Assembly: GCA_016124665.1 (NCBI GenBank)
Contig: WGNH01000008.1
Span: forward strand, 1-64,000
Direction: 5' to 3'
Length of the DNA: 64,000 nt
DNA from: Alphaproteobacteria bacterium
GTDB taxonomy: Bacteria > Pseudomonadota > Alphaproteobacteria > Caulobacterales > Maricaulaceae
The position numbers and the translations under genes were made by a program. Shown here one piece after another: positions 26,840 to 35,699 of the stretch (positions are counted from its first letter, which is position 1; each line of letters begins with the position of its first letter). The notes under the pieces were generated by a model, which did not search any database, had not been told where the DNA came from, and saw only the letters and a list, made by a program, of their open reading frames with translations.

Positions 26840-27494
26840 GGGCGTCACCGCGCGGTTTCAGGCCATTGAGGACAATGTCGGCAATGGCATCGGCCATATC
26901 GGCGGGGTCGAGTTTGGGGTCTTCGGGCAGGCGAAATACAGTCGAAAGCATCATGTGGGCGATCGCCGGCCCCATGAAGGCGAGGATGGCGGCCTGATGG
27001 GTGACATCCCTGAACCGGCCGTTTCTGGCCCCGGTCTCGACCAGATGCCGGATGGCGGCGCGGCCCACCTCGATCACCCGGCGGCGATAGTATTCGGCGA
27101 GGTCCGGAAATTGTCCGGCTTCCGAGAGGACCAGACGCGGCGCAGCCGAAATGTCCGGATCGCCGAGCGCCGTCAGCGCCATTTTCAATATGGCGCGATA
27201 GGCTTTTTCCGGGTCGTGATCCGCGCCCATCAGGGACAGGGCGGAAGCGGCATTGGCGATCTGACCGGCGGACTGCTCGACCAGCGCTTTCAGCATCGCC
27301 TCCTTGCTCTCGAAATAGAGATAGACCGCGCCCTTGGAGAGGCCGGCGCGCGTCGCGATGTCTTCGACCCGCGCGGCGGCAAAGCCCTTTTCGGTGAAAA
27401 CGTCCAGTGCGGCGGAGAGGATCTCGTCCGGACGCTCTTCCGGGCGGCGGCGGGCGGTGCGGGATTTGGCAGCGGTGGTCATGAATTTGTTCAT
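26832..27494 (-). CDS. TetR-family transcriptional repressor of the ABC exporter operon
   Basis: A 220-residue regulator whose N-terminal HTH reads ILSAALDVFTEKGFAAARVEDIATRAGLSKGAVYLYF, the TetR signature, followed by a helical ligand-binding domain. The ATG at 27494 directly follows a palindromic operator (27495-27514) with no room for a ribosome site, so the message may be leaderless; ATG 27482 is the alternative start. It is the first gene of the operon with HlyD, ATPase and permease, so it probably represses itself and the exporter until a substrate binds. Confidence 0.9.
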   Translation of the reverse strand: MNKFMTTAAKSRTARRRPEERPDEILSAALDVFTEKGFAAARVEDIATRAGLSKGAVYLYFESKEAMLKALVEQSAGQIANAASALSLMGADHDPEKAYRAILKMALTALGDPDISAAPRLVLSEAGQFPDLAEYYRRRVIEVGRAAIRHLVETGARNGRFRDVTHQAAILAFMGPAIAHMMLSTVFRLPEDPKLDPADMADAIADIVLNGLKPRGDAHA

Positions 27495-27514
27495 AACTGA
27501 CCGGTCAGTCAGTT
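27495..27514 (-). promoter_or_regulatory. TetR self-operator
   Basis: Two dyads overlap here: ACTGACCGGTCAGT (27496-27509) is a perfect 14-bp palindrome, and AACTGAC-CGGTCA-GTCAGTT (27495-27514) is a second. The site touches the first codon of the tetR gene. This is the position and form expected of an autorepression operator. Confidence 0.75.
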
Positions 27515-27724
27515 GCAATGGGCAGAGCAGGGAGGGCGTGAAAAAGGGGTGAGGGGGGCTGGGGTAGAGCTGGAGGGGTAAGGGTAAGTGGGACGGAAGC
27601 GGGATAGGGTGGGAGCAGGGTATGTGCGCGTGGGCGTTCGTGCTTTTTCCTCCTCTGTTTACGCGCCCTTATGTAGCAAACGCACCAAAGCTACACGGGC
27701 GTCGGGAGTGAGGACGTGATCAAG

Positions 27725-28657
27725 TTATTTGGTATACTTTTCGCGCTCTGCTCGGAGTTCCTTTTCTATCCTTTCGACAATCTGCCAATGCCGGGTAGTG
27801 GCGGCGTTAATGCTACCCTCGGTGGCTTGAGCGAAAGGGTGCATTTCGTGGACGAAATTTACTTCCTCCCACGAATAAAGAACGATTGCGGCGAAGTCTG
27901 CAACATCTTGATCGCTGAAAACATCTTTGTAGCTCGCATGAACATAGAGTGTCGAAACTCTACTGTCCGTCCCTTTCAGCTTTACCGAATCAAGGAGTTT
28001 TTTGTTCGATATCAAAGTCTCTTCGGTTCGCGATCTTCCCGCTCCAATGGCTTGGAAATGGATGCGCCCCTCGATGTTATCTCCGCCCGTAATTGGCTTC
28101 ATGCAGTAAGTAGCGATAATTTCAGAGGCGCGAGACTGTCCGGTATTTCGTATCGTTACTTTCAAATTTGTGGCAGTTCCGACAAGATCGTCAGGCTCGA
28201 GCAAAACCACGCTCTCAATTTCGAGGTAGGCGCGCACTTGCTTTTGCCCAATGTCTCTAGTGACATCAACAGCATCACGAGCCGCTCTGGCCGTATCCTC
28301 CGCCTCTTTGAGCATTTTGCGGGTTACAAGGACGGTCCAGGTAACAAGGCCAACCGTCGCTATCGTGCCCGCAGCCATTATCCATTGAGCGACGGTGTCG
28401 CCGAACCACCAAAATCGCTCGGGGCGGTCTATTTCGGATTGTGGATTATTTTCGTGGGTTTCGCGGGCGTATATGTCGCTAGTCGCCGATTGGATAGCGC
28501 CCGCTGGGTTTTCTCCAGTATGGCGGGAACTTTGTTCGTAATGATCGGCAGTATGATATTGCTGGCCGCTTTGGGTTGCGGATAGCGCAGCAAGCCCCAC
28601 CATAAGTAAGAGTGGAATTATAAACGGAGGTTGCCGGTACCAATTGCCACTAAACAT
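27725..28657 (-). CDS. Hypothetical protein with membrane anchor and coiled coil
   Basis: A 310-residue protein with a hydrophobic N-terminal segment (FIIPLLLMVGLAALSA), an acidic spacer, a second helix (WIMAAGTIATVGLVTWTVLV) and then a coiled-coil stretch (KMLKEAEDTARAARDAVDVTRD), ending in a beta-rich domain starting at QVRAYLEIESVVLLEPDD. Proteins of this layout are frequent among genomic-island hypotheticals; no function is known to me. GC content is lower than in the neighbours, suggesting acquisition. An open frame on the opposite strand (27716-28585) covers it but lacks coding features. Confidence 0.75.
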   Translation of the reverse strand: MFSGNWYRQPPFIIPLLLMVGLAALSATQSGQQYHTADHYEQSSRHTGENPAGAIQSATSDIYARETHENNPQSEIDRPERFWWFGDTVAQWIMAAGTIATVGLVTWTVLVTRKMLKEAEDTARAARDAVDVTRDIGQKQVRAYLEIESVVLLEPDDLVGTATNLKVTIRNTGQSRASEIIATYCMKPITGGDNIEGRIHFQAIGAGRSRTEETLISNKKLLDSVKLKGTDSRVSTLYVHASYKDVFSDQDVADFAAIVLYSWEEVNFVHEMHPFAQATEGSINAATTRHWQIVERIEKELRAEREKYTK

Positions 28658-28759
28658 GCCAGCATAAAAGCAGCAGAAAATGGACCACGCGAGAGTTTAT
28701 TGCGGATATTCACCACTTATTCGCTGACGCCATTGCCGGCCAGTCGTTCAACCGGCTTA

Positions 28760-28850
28760 GCAAGGCCCCCTCGTCCTAAAGCCTGTCCTCGAGCCGGCAT
28801 AAGGCCGGACCCGTGGAGCCCACTCCCCCCGCAGGCGGGGAGAAAGAATC
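28760..28850 (+). repeat. Interspersed palindromic repeat, partial copy A
   Basis: This copy carries the right half of the repeat seen complete at 38766: AGCCTGTCCTCGAGCC, then AAGGCCGGACCCGTGG, CCACTCC, and a CCCCGCAGGCGGGG hairpin ending in AGAAAGA. The left half (CTTTCCTCCCC with GGGGG arm) is absent. It lies between the hypothetical gene and lysS and does not encode a protein. Confidence 0.7.
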
Positions 28851-28947
28851 CAATCGAGCCCCCACCATTGACGAAAACCCGCGCGGGGCCTAGTTGCCGG
28901 GGCCGCAAGCCTTGTCCGTGAACCGCAGTCACAGAAAGCCCGATCCC

Positions 28948-30534
28948 ATGTCCCTGTCCCAAGCCGCCGCCAACGCCAAAGCCTGGCCGTTCGAGCTCGC
29001 GCGGGAAATCCTCAAACGGGTGGAAAAATCCGGCAAGGACGAGGTGATCTTCGAGACCGGCTACGGCCCGTCCGGCCTGCCGCATATGGGTACGTTCGGC
29101 GAGGTGGCGCGCACCTCCATGGTGCGCCATGCCTTCCGCGTGCTGACCGATGATAGAATCAAGACCCGGCTGATCTGTTTTTCAGACGACATGGACGGGA
29201 TGCGCAAGGTGCCGTCAAACGTGCCGCAACAGGAATTGCTGCAGCAATATCTGCAAAAGCCGTTGACCGATGTGCCCGACCCGTTCGGCACGCATGAAGG
29301 CTTTGCCCAGCACAATAATGCGCGCCTGCAGGCCTTCCTCGACGGGTTCGGGTTCGAATACGAATTCCTGTCCGCGACCGAGCAATACCGCTCCGGTGCG
29401 TTTGACGCCGTCCTCCTGCGGGCGCTGGAAAGATACGACGACATCATGAAGGTGATGCTGCCGACGCTGGGCGCGGAACGTCAGGCGACCTATTCGCCGT
29501 TCTTGCCGATCTCGCCGAAAACCGGCCATGTCCTCTATGTGCCGATGAAGGCGACGAACCCGGAAGACGGCACGATCACCTATACTGACGAGGATGGAGA
29601 GGATGTCACCCTGCCGGTGACGGGCGGCAATGTGAAACTGCAATGGAAGCCGGATTTCGGCATGCGCTGGGCGGCGCTGGGCGTCGATTTCGAGATGTTC
29701 GGCAAGGACCACCAGACCAATGCGCCGATCTATTCGCGCATCTGCCGCATTCTCGGCGTCGAGCCGCCGGTGCAATATGTCTACGAATTGTTCCTGGACG
29801 AGCAGGGCGAGAAGATTTCCAAGTCCAAGGGCAACGGGCTGTCGGTCGAGGAATGGCTGCGCTATGGCACGCCGGAAAGCCTGTCGCTCTATAATTTCGT
29901 CAAACCGCGCACCGCCAAGCGGCTCTATTTCGATGTCATCCCGAAAGCGGTGGACGAGTATTATCAGCACCTCGCCGCCTACGGGGCGCAGGACGGGGCG
30001 CAGAAGCTGGAAAACCCGGTCTGGCACATTCATGACGGCCAGCCGCCCGAACACGACATGCCGGTCAGTTTTGCCATGCTGCTCAATCTCGCCTCGGTTG
30101 CCGGCGCGCGGGACAAGACGGCGCTGTGGGGCTTTCTCTCGCGTTATGCGCCGGGTGCTACGCCGAAAACCGATCCGGCCCTGGATGCGCTGACCGAGCG
30201 CGCAGTGGCCTATTACGAGGATTTCGTGGCCCCGGCCCGGGTCTATCGCGAGGCATCGGATCTGGAACGCGCGGCGATGCTCGACCTCATCGCGCGCCTG
30301 AAGGCGCTGGACCCGGCGGAAAAGGACCCCGAGACCATCCAGAACGAGGTCTATGCCGCGGGCAAGGCGCAGCCGTTTGATAATCTGCGCGACTGGTTCA
30401 AGGGGCTGTATGAAGTCCTGCTGGGCCAGAGCCAGGGGCCACGCTTTGGCGGCTTTGTCGCGGTCTATGGCATTCCGGAAACCATCGCCCTGATCGAACG
30501 GGGACTGGCGGGCGAGCTGGTGAAGGCTGATTAG
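28948..30534 (+). CDS. lysS: Lysine--tRNA ligase, class I
   Basis: This 528-residue enzyme charges tRNA-Lys in the cytoplasm. It has a class I catalytic domain with the HIGH-type motif PSGLPHMGT near residue 45 and the KMSKS-type motif KISKSKGNG starting at residue 289, the pattern of archaeal-type class I LysRS used by most alphaproteobacteria in place of the class II enzyme. The ATG at 28948 begins the conserved region after a poorly conserved stretch; an in-frame upstream start at 28894 has no better ribosome site. Length is normal. Confidence 0.95.
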   Translation: MSLSQAAANAKAWPFELAREILKRVEKSGKDEVIFETGYGPSGLPHMGTFGEVARTSMVRHAFRVLTDDRIKTRLICFSDDMDGMRKVPSNVPQQELLQQYLQKPLTDVPDPFGTHEGFAQHNNARLQAFLDGFGFEYEFLSATEQYRSGAFDAVLLRALERYDDIMKVMLPTLGAERQATYSPFLPISPKTGHVLYVPMKATNPEDGTITYTDEDGEDVTLPVTGGNVKLQWKPDFGMRWAALGVDFEMFGKDHQTNAPIYSRICRILGVEPPVQYVYELFLDEQGEKISKSKGNGLSVEEWLRYGTPESLSLYNFVKPRTAKRLYFDVIPKAVDEYYQHLAAYGAQDGAQKLENPVWHIHDGQPPEHDMPVSFAMLLNLASVAGARDKTALWGFLSRYAPGATPKTDPALDALTERAVAYYEDFVAPARVYREASDLERAAMLDLIARLKALDPAEKDPETIQNEVYAAGKAQPFDNLRDWFKGLYEVLLGQSQGPRFGGFVAVYGIPETIALIERGLAGELVKAD

Positions 30535-30548
30535 GCTCGAATTTTCCG

Positions 30549-30601
30549 TGTAAGAAAAAATTGACATCGCGTCTGCAATAGCTTACATCCCAAAATGTCA
30601 A
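30549..30601 (+). promoter_or_regulatory. Interleaved dyads in the promoter region of the membrane/XRE pair
   Basis: TGTAAG (30549-30554) is matched by CTTACA (30582-30587), and TTGACAT (30561-30567) by ATGTCAA (30595-30601). TTGACA at 30561 is a good -35 box but no strong -10 box follows at 16-17 bases. The paired half-sites recall those upstream of the amidohydrolase (TCAAG/CTTGA) but the spacing differs. Confidence 0.35.
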
Positions 30602-30633
30602 AAATAACTAACACAAGGTCGATGAGGTTTGAC

Positions 30634-31053
30634 ATGAGTTTCAGAGAGAAAAGCACCTGGGTACTGCTGGCGGTGACGATCATCGTCTATGGCTGGTATT
30701 TCGCGACAACGCTGGACGAGGCGTTGGGCGCCGGCGTGCCGCCTGTTGCCGATAATGTCCGCCTGTTCGGGGCGGTAGTGATCATGGTCGGGCTGACCAT
30801 TGTTGCGCATATCATGATCGCCATCCTGTCACCGAAGGAAGCCGACACTGCCGATGAGCGCGACCGGCTGATCGAACTGCGCGGCGATCAGCGCAGCGGG
30901 TTCGTCATGACGGTGGCCCTGTTCTCGACGCTGGGTCTGGCGCTGGCCGGGGCCTCGGTATTCTGGATCGCCCATGCCGCGCTTGCAGGGCTGGTGGTCT
31001 CGGAGCTGGTGAAAGCCGTCACCAAGCTGATCGACTACCGGCGGGGGGTGTGA
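30634..31053 (+). CDS. Four-helix membrane protein paired with an XRE regulator (DUF2178-like)
   Basis: A 139-residue protein with four predicted helices ([37 protein letters not shown], and two in the second half) and a [11 protein letters not shown] cytoplasmic segment. That layout and segment match the DUF2178-type proteins that precede short XRE regulators. ATG 30634 has GAGG six bases upstream; ATG 30595 lacks a ribosome site. Its stop overlaps or abuts the next gene. Third occurrence of this gene pair in the window. Confidence 0.85.
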   Translation: MSFREKSTWVLLAVTIIVYGWYFATTLDEALGAGVPPVADNVRLFGAVVIMVGLTIVAHIMIAILSPKEADTADERDRLIELRGDQRSGFVMTVALFSTLGLALAGASVFWIAHAALAGLVVSELVKAVTKLIDYRRGV

Positions 31054-31055
31054 GC

Positions 31056-31274
31056 ATGGGCAAACCCACCCGCATCACCAACCGCTTGCGCGAATTGCGC
31101 TTTCATTCGCAGGAGATGACGCAGGCGGAGCTGGCGGCGAAAGTCGGCGTGACGCGCCAGACCATCATCGCCATCGAGCAGGGGAGGTATTCCCCGTCAC
31201 TGGAGGTCGCGTTCCAGATAGCGCGCGTGTTCGGCGTGCCGCTGGAAGAGGCATTCCAGTATCCGGCAGACTGA
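31056..31274 (+). CDS. Short XRE-family transcriptional regulator
   Basis: A 72-residue single-domain regulator: [19 protein letters not shown], recognition helix [17 protein letters not shown] and a short C-terminal helix. It is closely similar to the XRE protein at 23416, with the same RQTII core. ATG 31056 is seven bases after a GGGGGG run; a GTG at 31050 would leave one base. The upstream membrane-protein gene ends at 31053. Confidence 0.9.
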   Translation: MGKPTRITNRLRELRFHSQEMTQAELAAKVGVTRQTIIAIEQGRYSPSLEVAFQIARVFGVPLEEAFQYPAD

Positions 31275-31286
31275 CGGTCCGGCGGC

Positions 31287-31643
31287 TCAGGCCGCCGGCC
31301 GGTAGGCGCCGAAATGATCGTGGATCATGCGCCGCAGGCGCGGATCGGCATCATTCACCGCATGGCGGTTGGGGAAGGCCGGAGCCGCGCGCAATGTCTC
31401 GATCGGGACGTTCAGCACGCAGCGGTCATAGGCGGCATCCAGGGTGAGGGCTTCCCACGGCACGGCGTAGAGCTGTTCGCCGAGCTCGCTGGGCTCGTCC
31501 AGCAGGATGGTGGCGTGCATGACGCGGCCGGTGGTGACACCGACGATGACATCATCCAGCGTGCCCAGCCTGCGGCCGGAGGGGCTGACTACGGAAATCC
31601 CGTGAAGGGCTGTGGCGGAGGAAATGCGGGGGAGAATGGACAT
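31287..31643 (-). CDS. PRC-barrel domain protein
   Basis: A 118-residue protein with a single PRC-barrel: a GTLDDVIVGVTTGRVMHATILL beta core, then YAVPWEALTLDA, the pattern of photosynthetic reaction-centre H-subunit-like barrels. Stand-alone PRC-barrels bind partner proteins or RNA; the role here is unknown. ATG 31643 has AGGAG seven bases upstream; ATG 31661 has none. It is divergent from nothing and convergent with the XRE gene. Confidence 0.85.
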   Translation of the reverse strand: MSILPRISSATALHGISVVSPSGRRLGTLDDVIVGVTTGRVMHATILLDEPSELGEQLYAVPWEALTLDAAYDRCVLNVPIETLRAAPAFPNRHAVNDADPRLRRMIHDHFGAYRPAA

Positions 31644-31805
31644 GGCCTCGCTCCTTTTCATGAAGAGGCATCATCATCGACCGCGCCCGGACCCGCCGCT
31701 TCGCGATTTGGGCCCGGATGCAAGTCTCTATCGCCGGTGATTCGACGACTTTTCAGTGACATGACTATGTCGAGATTGTGACGATGCGGGCCCGGCGCAG
31801 GCGGC

Positions 31806-32432
31806 TTACTGGCTGGCCCAGACGATGCGGGCCATCCAGGCGATGCCGGAGGAGTCCAGTGTCCGGCCCGGATAGTCGGGATTGAGCGACAGCAATTCGA
31901 CCCCGTCTCCGGAAATCCGTGCGATTTCCTTGGCCATGACCTCGCCATCGACAGTGCGCACCACGACGCGGTCGCCCTTGCGCGGAGTTTCACCGGGCGC
32001 GACGACGACACGGTCGCCGGCGCGATAGACCGGCAACATGGAATCGCCGGAAATCTCCAGCGCATAGGCATGGGCATCCTCGATGCCGGGAAAGATGACG
32101 TCCTCCCAGCCCTGTCCGACCGGGAATCCGGCATCATCGAAATAACCGGCATCGCCCGCCTGTGCGAAGCCGATCAGCGGGACGGAACGGGTCTGCGCCG
32201 TGCCCGAGGCGAGCGCCGCAAACTCTCCGAAATCGACGCGCACCGCGGCCAGCGCCTTGGCGATGCTCTCGGTCGAGGGCCAGCGCGGACGTGTGCCATC
32301 GGCGCTCTGCCGCTTGGAGATGTTGAAGGTGGTCGGATCCATGCCTGCCCGTCTGGCGAGACCGGAGGGTGACAGCCCGGCGCGGGCCGCCAGAAGGTCG
32401 ACGCCCTTCCAGATTTGATTATGGGTGAGCAT
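31806..32432 (-). CDS. S24 peptidase-type transcriptional repressor (LexA/CI-like)
   Basis: A 208-residue regulator with an N-terminal HTH (ARAGLSPSGLARRAGMDPTTFN) and a C-terminal S24 domain: ISGDSMLPVYRAGDRVVV includes the nucleophilic serine, and RKGDRVVVRTVDGEVMAKEI includes the general-base lysine (K in AKEI). The AQAG-like cleavage site appears as GFAQAGDAGYF. Such repressors self-cleave upon DNA damage or respond to other signals. Two GGAAT-type dyads lie in its divergent promoter region with DUF952-pyrD. Confidence 0.9.
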   Translation of the reverse strand: MLTHNQIWKGVDLLAARAGLSPSGLARRAGMDPTTFNISKRQSADGTRPRWPSTESIAKALAAVRVDFGEFAALASGTAQTRSVPLIGFAQAGDAGYFDDAGFPVGQGWEDVIFPGIEDAHAYALEISGDSMLPVYRAGDRVVVAPGETPRKGDRVVVRTVDGEVMAKEIARISGDGVELLSLNPDYPGRTLDSSGIAWMARIVWASQ

Positions 32433-32470
32433 GGTGTTTATTCCGCTCAAGCTGAGTCGCTCCTTACTAC

Positions 32471-32525
32471 AGGAATATATTCCTTGACCACAACCAGAGA
32501 TAGAATAGCAGAAGGAATGATTTCC
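32471..32525. promoter_or_regulatory. Paired GGAAT-type operators between the S24 repressor and DUF952
   Basis: AGGAATATATTCCT at 32471-32484 is a perfect 14-bp palindrome. A second, looser site AGGAATGATTTCC lies at 32513-32525. They occupy the 122-bp region between the divergent starts at 32432 and 32555, one nearer each gene. The layout fits a repressor that controls itself and the DUF952-pyrD pair. Confidence 0.55.
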
Positions 32526-32554
32526 GCAACCGCCGCAATTCCGGGGATTCGCGT

Positions 32555-32905
32555 ATGACAAACGTGATCTACAAGCTGGTCGATCCACGCATCTGGGCCG
32601 AGGCCATGACGGCCGGCGTGTTCAAGGGCGCCGGTGTGGATGTCGAGGATGGCTATATCCACCTCTCCAGCGCTGAACAATTGCCGGGGACGCTGGAAAA
32701 ATGGTTCACCGGTTTCGAACGCCTTGCCCTGATCGAGGTGGATGCGGACCATTTCGGGCCGGAGCTGAAATGGGAAAAGGCAAGGGGGGGCGAGCTCTTC
32801 CCGCATCTCTATGACGAATTGCCGATGATCGCCGTGCGCACGGTGCGGCTGTTGCGCAAGGGCGATGAAGGCGGCTGGATGCTGCCGGATGATCTCTCGA
32901 CATGA
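32555..32905 (+). CDS. DUF952 family protein
   Basis: A 116-residue protein with the DUF952 features IYKLVDPRIWAEA, DGYIHLSSAEQL and FPHLYDELPM. It has the fold of ADP-ribosyltransferase-like proteins but no demonstrated activity. It ends with an ATGA overlap to pyrD, so the two are co-translated. No obvious ribosome site precedes its ATG. Confidence 0.92.
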   Translation: MTNVIYKLVDPRIWAEAMTAGVFKGAGVDVEDGYIHLSSAEQLPGTLEKWFTGFERLALIEVDADHFGPELKWEKARGGELFPHLYDELPMIAVRTVRLLRKGDEGGWMLPDDLST

Positions 32906-33942
32906 GCGGGATCGCCAAACTCGGCACGAAAGCCCTGCACGTCTTTCCGCCGGAAATGGCGCATGGCCTCAGCCTGAAAGCGCTGAAGGCCGGGCTGGTG
33001 CCGGTGCCGCCTTTGGTGCCCGATCCGGTCCTGCACACGACGCTCGCCGGGCTCGCCCTGCCCAATCCGGTCGGGCTGGCGGCGGGCTATGACAAGAATG
33101 GCGAGGTCATTGATCCGCTGCTGCGGCTGGGCTTCGGCTTTGTCGAATGCGGAGCGGTGTCGCCGCGCCCGCAGGCCGGCAATCCCAGACCGCGTGTCTT
33201 CCGGCTCAGCGCGGATCAGGCGGTCATTAACCGCATGGGCTTCAACAATGCCGGGCTGGTGGCGCTGAAGGCGCGGCTCTCCGCGCGTCTGGGCCGGCCG
33301 GGCATTGTCGGCGTCAATCTCGGGGCCAACAAGGATTCAGATGACCGCGCCGCAGATTATGTCACCTCGCTGACGGCGCTGGAGGGGCTGGCGGATTTCT
33401 TCACCGTCAATATTTCCTCGCCCAATACGCCGGGTCTGCGGGCGCTGCAGTCGAAAGCCGCGCTGGATGATCTCCTGAAGCGCGTGATGGCGGCGAAAGG
33501 GGCGGCGCCGGTTTTCCTGAAAGTCGCGCCGGACCTGAAGCAGGAGGATCTCGCCGATATTGCCGCCAGTGTGATCGAGCACAAACTCGATGCGCTGATT
33601 GTCTCCAACACAACCATCGAGCGCCCCGAAAGCCTGACCTCGCCGGACCGGGCGGAAGGCGGGGGCCTGTCCGGGCGGCCGCTGTTTGAACGCTCGACGG
33701 CACTGCTCAGGGCGTTCGCGCAGACGCTGGGCGGCAAGGTGCAGCTGGTTGGTGTCGGCGGGATTGAAGATGCGACAACCGCCTATGCCAAGATCCGCGC
33801 CGGCGCGACGGCGGTGCAGCTCTATTCGGCGCTGGTCTATAAGGGGCCGGGCCTTGTGGCGGAGATCAATCGCGGCCTCGCAGAGCGCCTGAAGGCGGAT
33901 GGCTTTGCCAGTGTCAGTGCGGCGGTGGGGGTGGATATTTAG
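32902..33942 (+). CDS. pyrD: Dihydroorotate dehydrogenase (quinone), class 2
   Basis: It oxidises dihydroorotate to orotate on the inner membrane with quinone as acceptor, in pyrimidine synthesis. The 346-residue protein has the N-terminal membrane-associating helix (HVFPPEMAHGLSLKALKAG), GYDKNGEVIDPLLRLGFG, the FMN-binding NRMGFNNAG, NISSPNTPGLR with the catalytic serine region, and the C-terminal GVGGI and GATAVQLYSALVYKGPG loops, all typical of class 2 enzymes. Co-translated with DUF952. Confidence 0.96.
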   Translation: MSGIAKLGTKALHVFPPEMAHGLSLKALKAGLVPVPPLVPDPVLHTTLAGLALPNPVGLAAGYDKNGEVIDPLLRLGFGFVECGAVSPRPQAGNPRPRVFRLSADQAVINRMGFNNAGLVALKARLSARLGRPGIVGVNLGANKDSDDRAADYVTSLTALEGLADFFTVNISSPNTPGLRALQSKAALDDLLKRVMAAKGAAPVFLKVAPDLKQEDLADIAASVIEHKLDALIVSNTTIERPESLTSPDRAEGGGLSGRPLFERSTALLRAFAQTLGGKVQLVGVGGIEDATTAYAKIRAGATAVQLYSALVYKGPGLVAEINRGLAERLKADGFASVSAAVGVDI

Positions 33943-34126
33943 CGGTCATTGCCCTGCCTCCGGGCTGGTTTCTCCCCCGCCTTTAATGGCACAGGCCCGA
34001 GATATCCATTCAACGCGTCTCCCTCCGACTCGATCGGAGGGTCTCCTTGAAAGCGAGGTCCTCCGGTCAAGCCGGAGGAAAGCGTAAAAATTTTAAACAC
34101 CCAGTGCGTCGTTCGAGGGGCCAACT

Positions 34127-34270
34127 CTTTCTCCCCCTGCGTGCGGGGGAGTGTCCTCCAGGGGTCCGACCTTTGGCCGGCCCGAGGACAGGCTCCAGGA
34201 CGAGGGGGGCATATCCCCCCTCCGTCAGCTTCGCTGCCACCTCCCCCGTAAACGGGGGAGCAAAAGAAAA
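34127..34270 (-). repeat. Interspersed palindromic repeat, complete copy B
   Basis: Read on the minus strand it contains the same blocks as copy C at 38766: CTCCCCCGTTTACGGGGGAG hairpin, the AGCGAAGCTGACGGAGGGGG block, CCCCCCTCGTCC, AGCCTGTCCTCGGGCC, a GTCGGACC block, and a terminal CCCCCGCACGCAGGGGG hairpin with AGAAAG. It lies in the 345-bp gap between pyrD and the MATE gene. The rest of that gap (33943-34126) holds nothing I can identify. Confidence 0.75.
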
Positions 34271-34286
34271 GCCTCGAACCACGCAC

Positions 34287-35615
34287 TTACCCCACCAACC
34301 GCTTCTCCAGCCTCGGATATTGCACTGCGAGGGTGCCGGCGCGGGCAAGGTAATAGACCAGGAAGGCGATCCACACCCCGTCATTGGCGTAGAGCGGGGA
34401 CAGAACGAAATCCGCGGCCAGATAGATCAGCACCGAGGCGATGGCGGAATTGCGCAGCATGGCGCCGCGCGTTGCGCCGATGAAAATGCCGTCGAATATC
34501 CACGCCATTGCCCCCAGCAGCGGGACGATGGCGCAATACGGCAGATAGCGGATGGCTTCGCGGCGGGCCTCCTCATCGCCGATAACGAGGGCGAGGGCTT
34601 CATCGCCCCAGGCCCAGGTGAGAACGGCGAACACCGCTCCTGCGGCCAGCGCCTGTTCCGAGGTCAGAAGTAGCGCCCGGCGCAGTGTGGCGACGGATTT
34701 GCGGCCGACGGCGCGTCCGGCTTCGGTTTCCGAGACATAGGCGAAGGCATCGAGCACGAAGGCCCAGACGGTGATGACCTGCAGGAGGACGTGATTGCCG
34801 GCCAGTATATTCGCCCCCTGACGCGCCCCGGCATTTGCAAACCAGGTAAAGCCGATGATCATCGCCCAGGTGCGGATCATCAGATTGAGATTGATATCGA
34901 CGAGTTTTTTCAGTGCCACGGGTTCGAGCAGGGCGGCGCGTTTGAATATCCCGCTTTGCCAGCCGCCGCGCCTGGCGATGACCCGCGCGACGAAAAACAG
35001 ACCGATCAGCAAGCCCGTCCATTCCGCAATCGCGGTGGCCGCGCCGACACCGCCGGCGGCATAACCCAGCCCCATGACGAACCAGAGATCGAGGACGATA
35101 TTCACCACGCTGATAACGCCGTGCACGATCAGGGTTTCGGTGGAGCGGCCCAGCCCGATCAGCCAGCCGGTGAGGGCAAAGACGCCGAAAGCCCCCAGTG
35201 CGCCCCAGCTGCGGGCGAAGAAGTAATGCGCGCCATTGGCCTCGACGGTCTCGCCGCCCTGCAGGAGGTGAAAGCCGATCGCCGCGATGGGCTGGCGCGC
35301 CAGCATGATGAACAGGCCGATGGCCCCCGCCAGCAGGCAGGCGCGCACGAGGGAGCGCTGCACTTCGGTCTCATTGCCCGCCCCGTCCGCCTGCGAGGTC
35401 AGGCCGGTCGTGCCCATGCGCAGAAAATAGAAGCTCCAGTAGACGACGCTGAACAGCGCCGCGCCCAGCGCTACCCCACCGAGATCGGTAGCATCGCCGG
35501 CAATGCCGAGCACGAAGGTGTCGACCACGCCGGCCAGCGGGATGGCGGCATTGGCGAAAACCAGCGGCCAGGCGCGCAGCAGCACGTCCTTGCGGGTGAG
35601 GGCGACAGGATCCAT
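34287..35615 (-). CDS. MATE family efflux transporter
   Basis: A 442-residue, twelve-helix sodium- or proton-coupled drug/toxin exporter. The first half contains ANAAIPLAGVVDTFVLGI and GTTGLTSQADGAGNE, the MATE pattern, and the second half mirrors it (AYVSETEAGRAVGRKS). The DinF-like short form is the closest type. Substrate unknown. Its 3' end abuts repeat copy B. Confidence 0.93.
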   Translation of the reverse strand: MDPVALTRKDVLLRAWPLVFANAAIPLAGVVDTFVLGIAGDATDLGGVALGAALFSVVYWSFYFLRMGTTGLTSQADGAGNETEVQRSLVRACLLAGAIGLFIMLARQPIAAIGFHLLQGGETVEANGAHYFFARSWGALGAFGVFALTGWLIGLGRSTETLIVHGVISVVNIVLDLWFVMGLGYAAGGVGAATAIAEWTGLLIGLFFVARVIARRGGWQSGIFKRAALLEPVALKKLVDINLNLMIRTWAMIIGFTWFANAGARQGANILAGNHVLLQVITVWAFVLDAFAYVSETEAGRAVGRKSVATLRRALLLTSEQALAAGAVFAVLTWAWGDEALALVIGDEEARREAIRYLPYCAIVPLLGAMAWIFDGIFIGATRGAMLRNSAIASVLIYLAADFVLSPLYANDGVWIAFLVYYLARAGTLAVQYPRLEKRLVG

Positions 35616-35699
35616 GCGCGCCCGATATCCGCATCCGGGGTGGGACGCAATGACAAGTCACCTATATGATGCCCCTGACGGTTTGAGGGAGAGCATCAC

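Noticed and set aside
25076-26869. 597-codon plus-strand frame across the ABC and HlyD genes
   Set aside because: It crosses three well-supported minus-strand genes and reads as glycine/arginine-rich noise.
27716-28585. Plus-strand frame opposite the hypothetical protein at 27725
   Set aside because: The minus strand has two clear helices and a coiled coil; the plus-strand frame has mixed hydrophobicity without structure.
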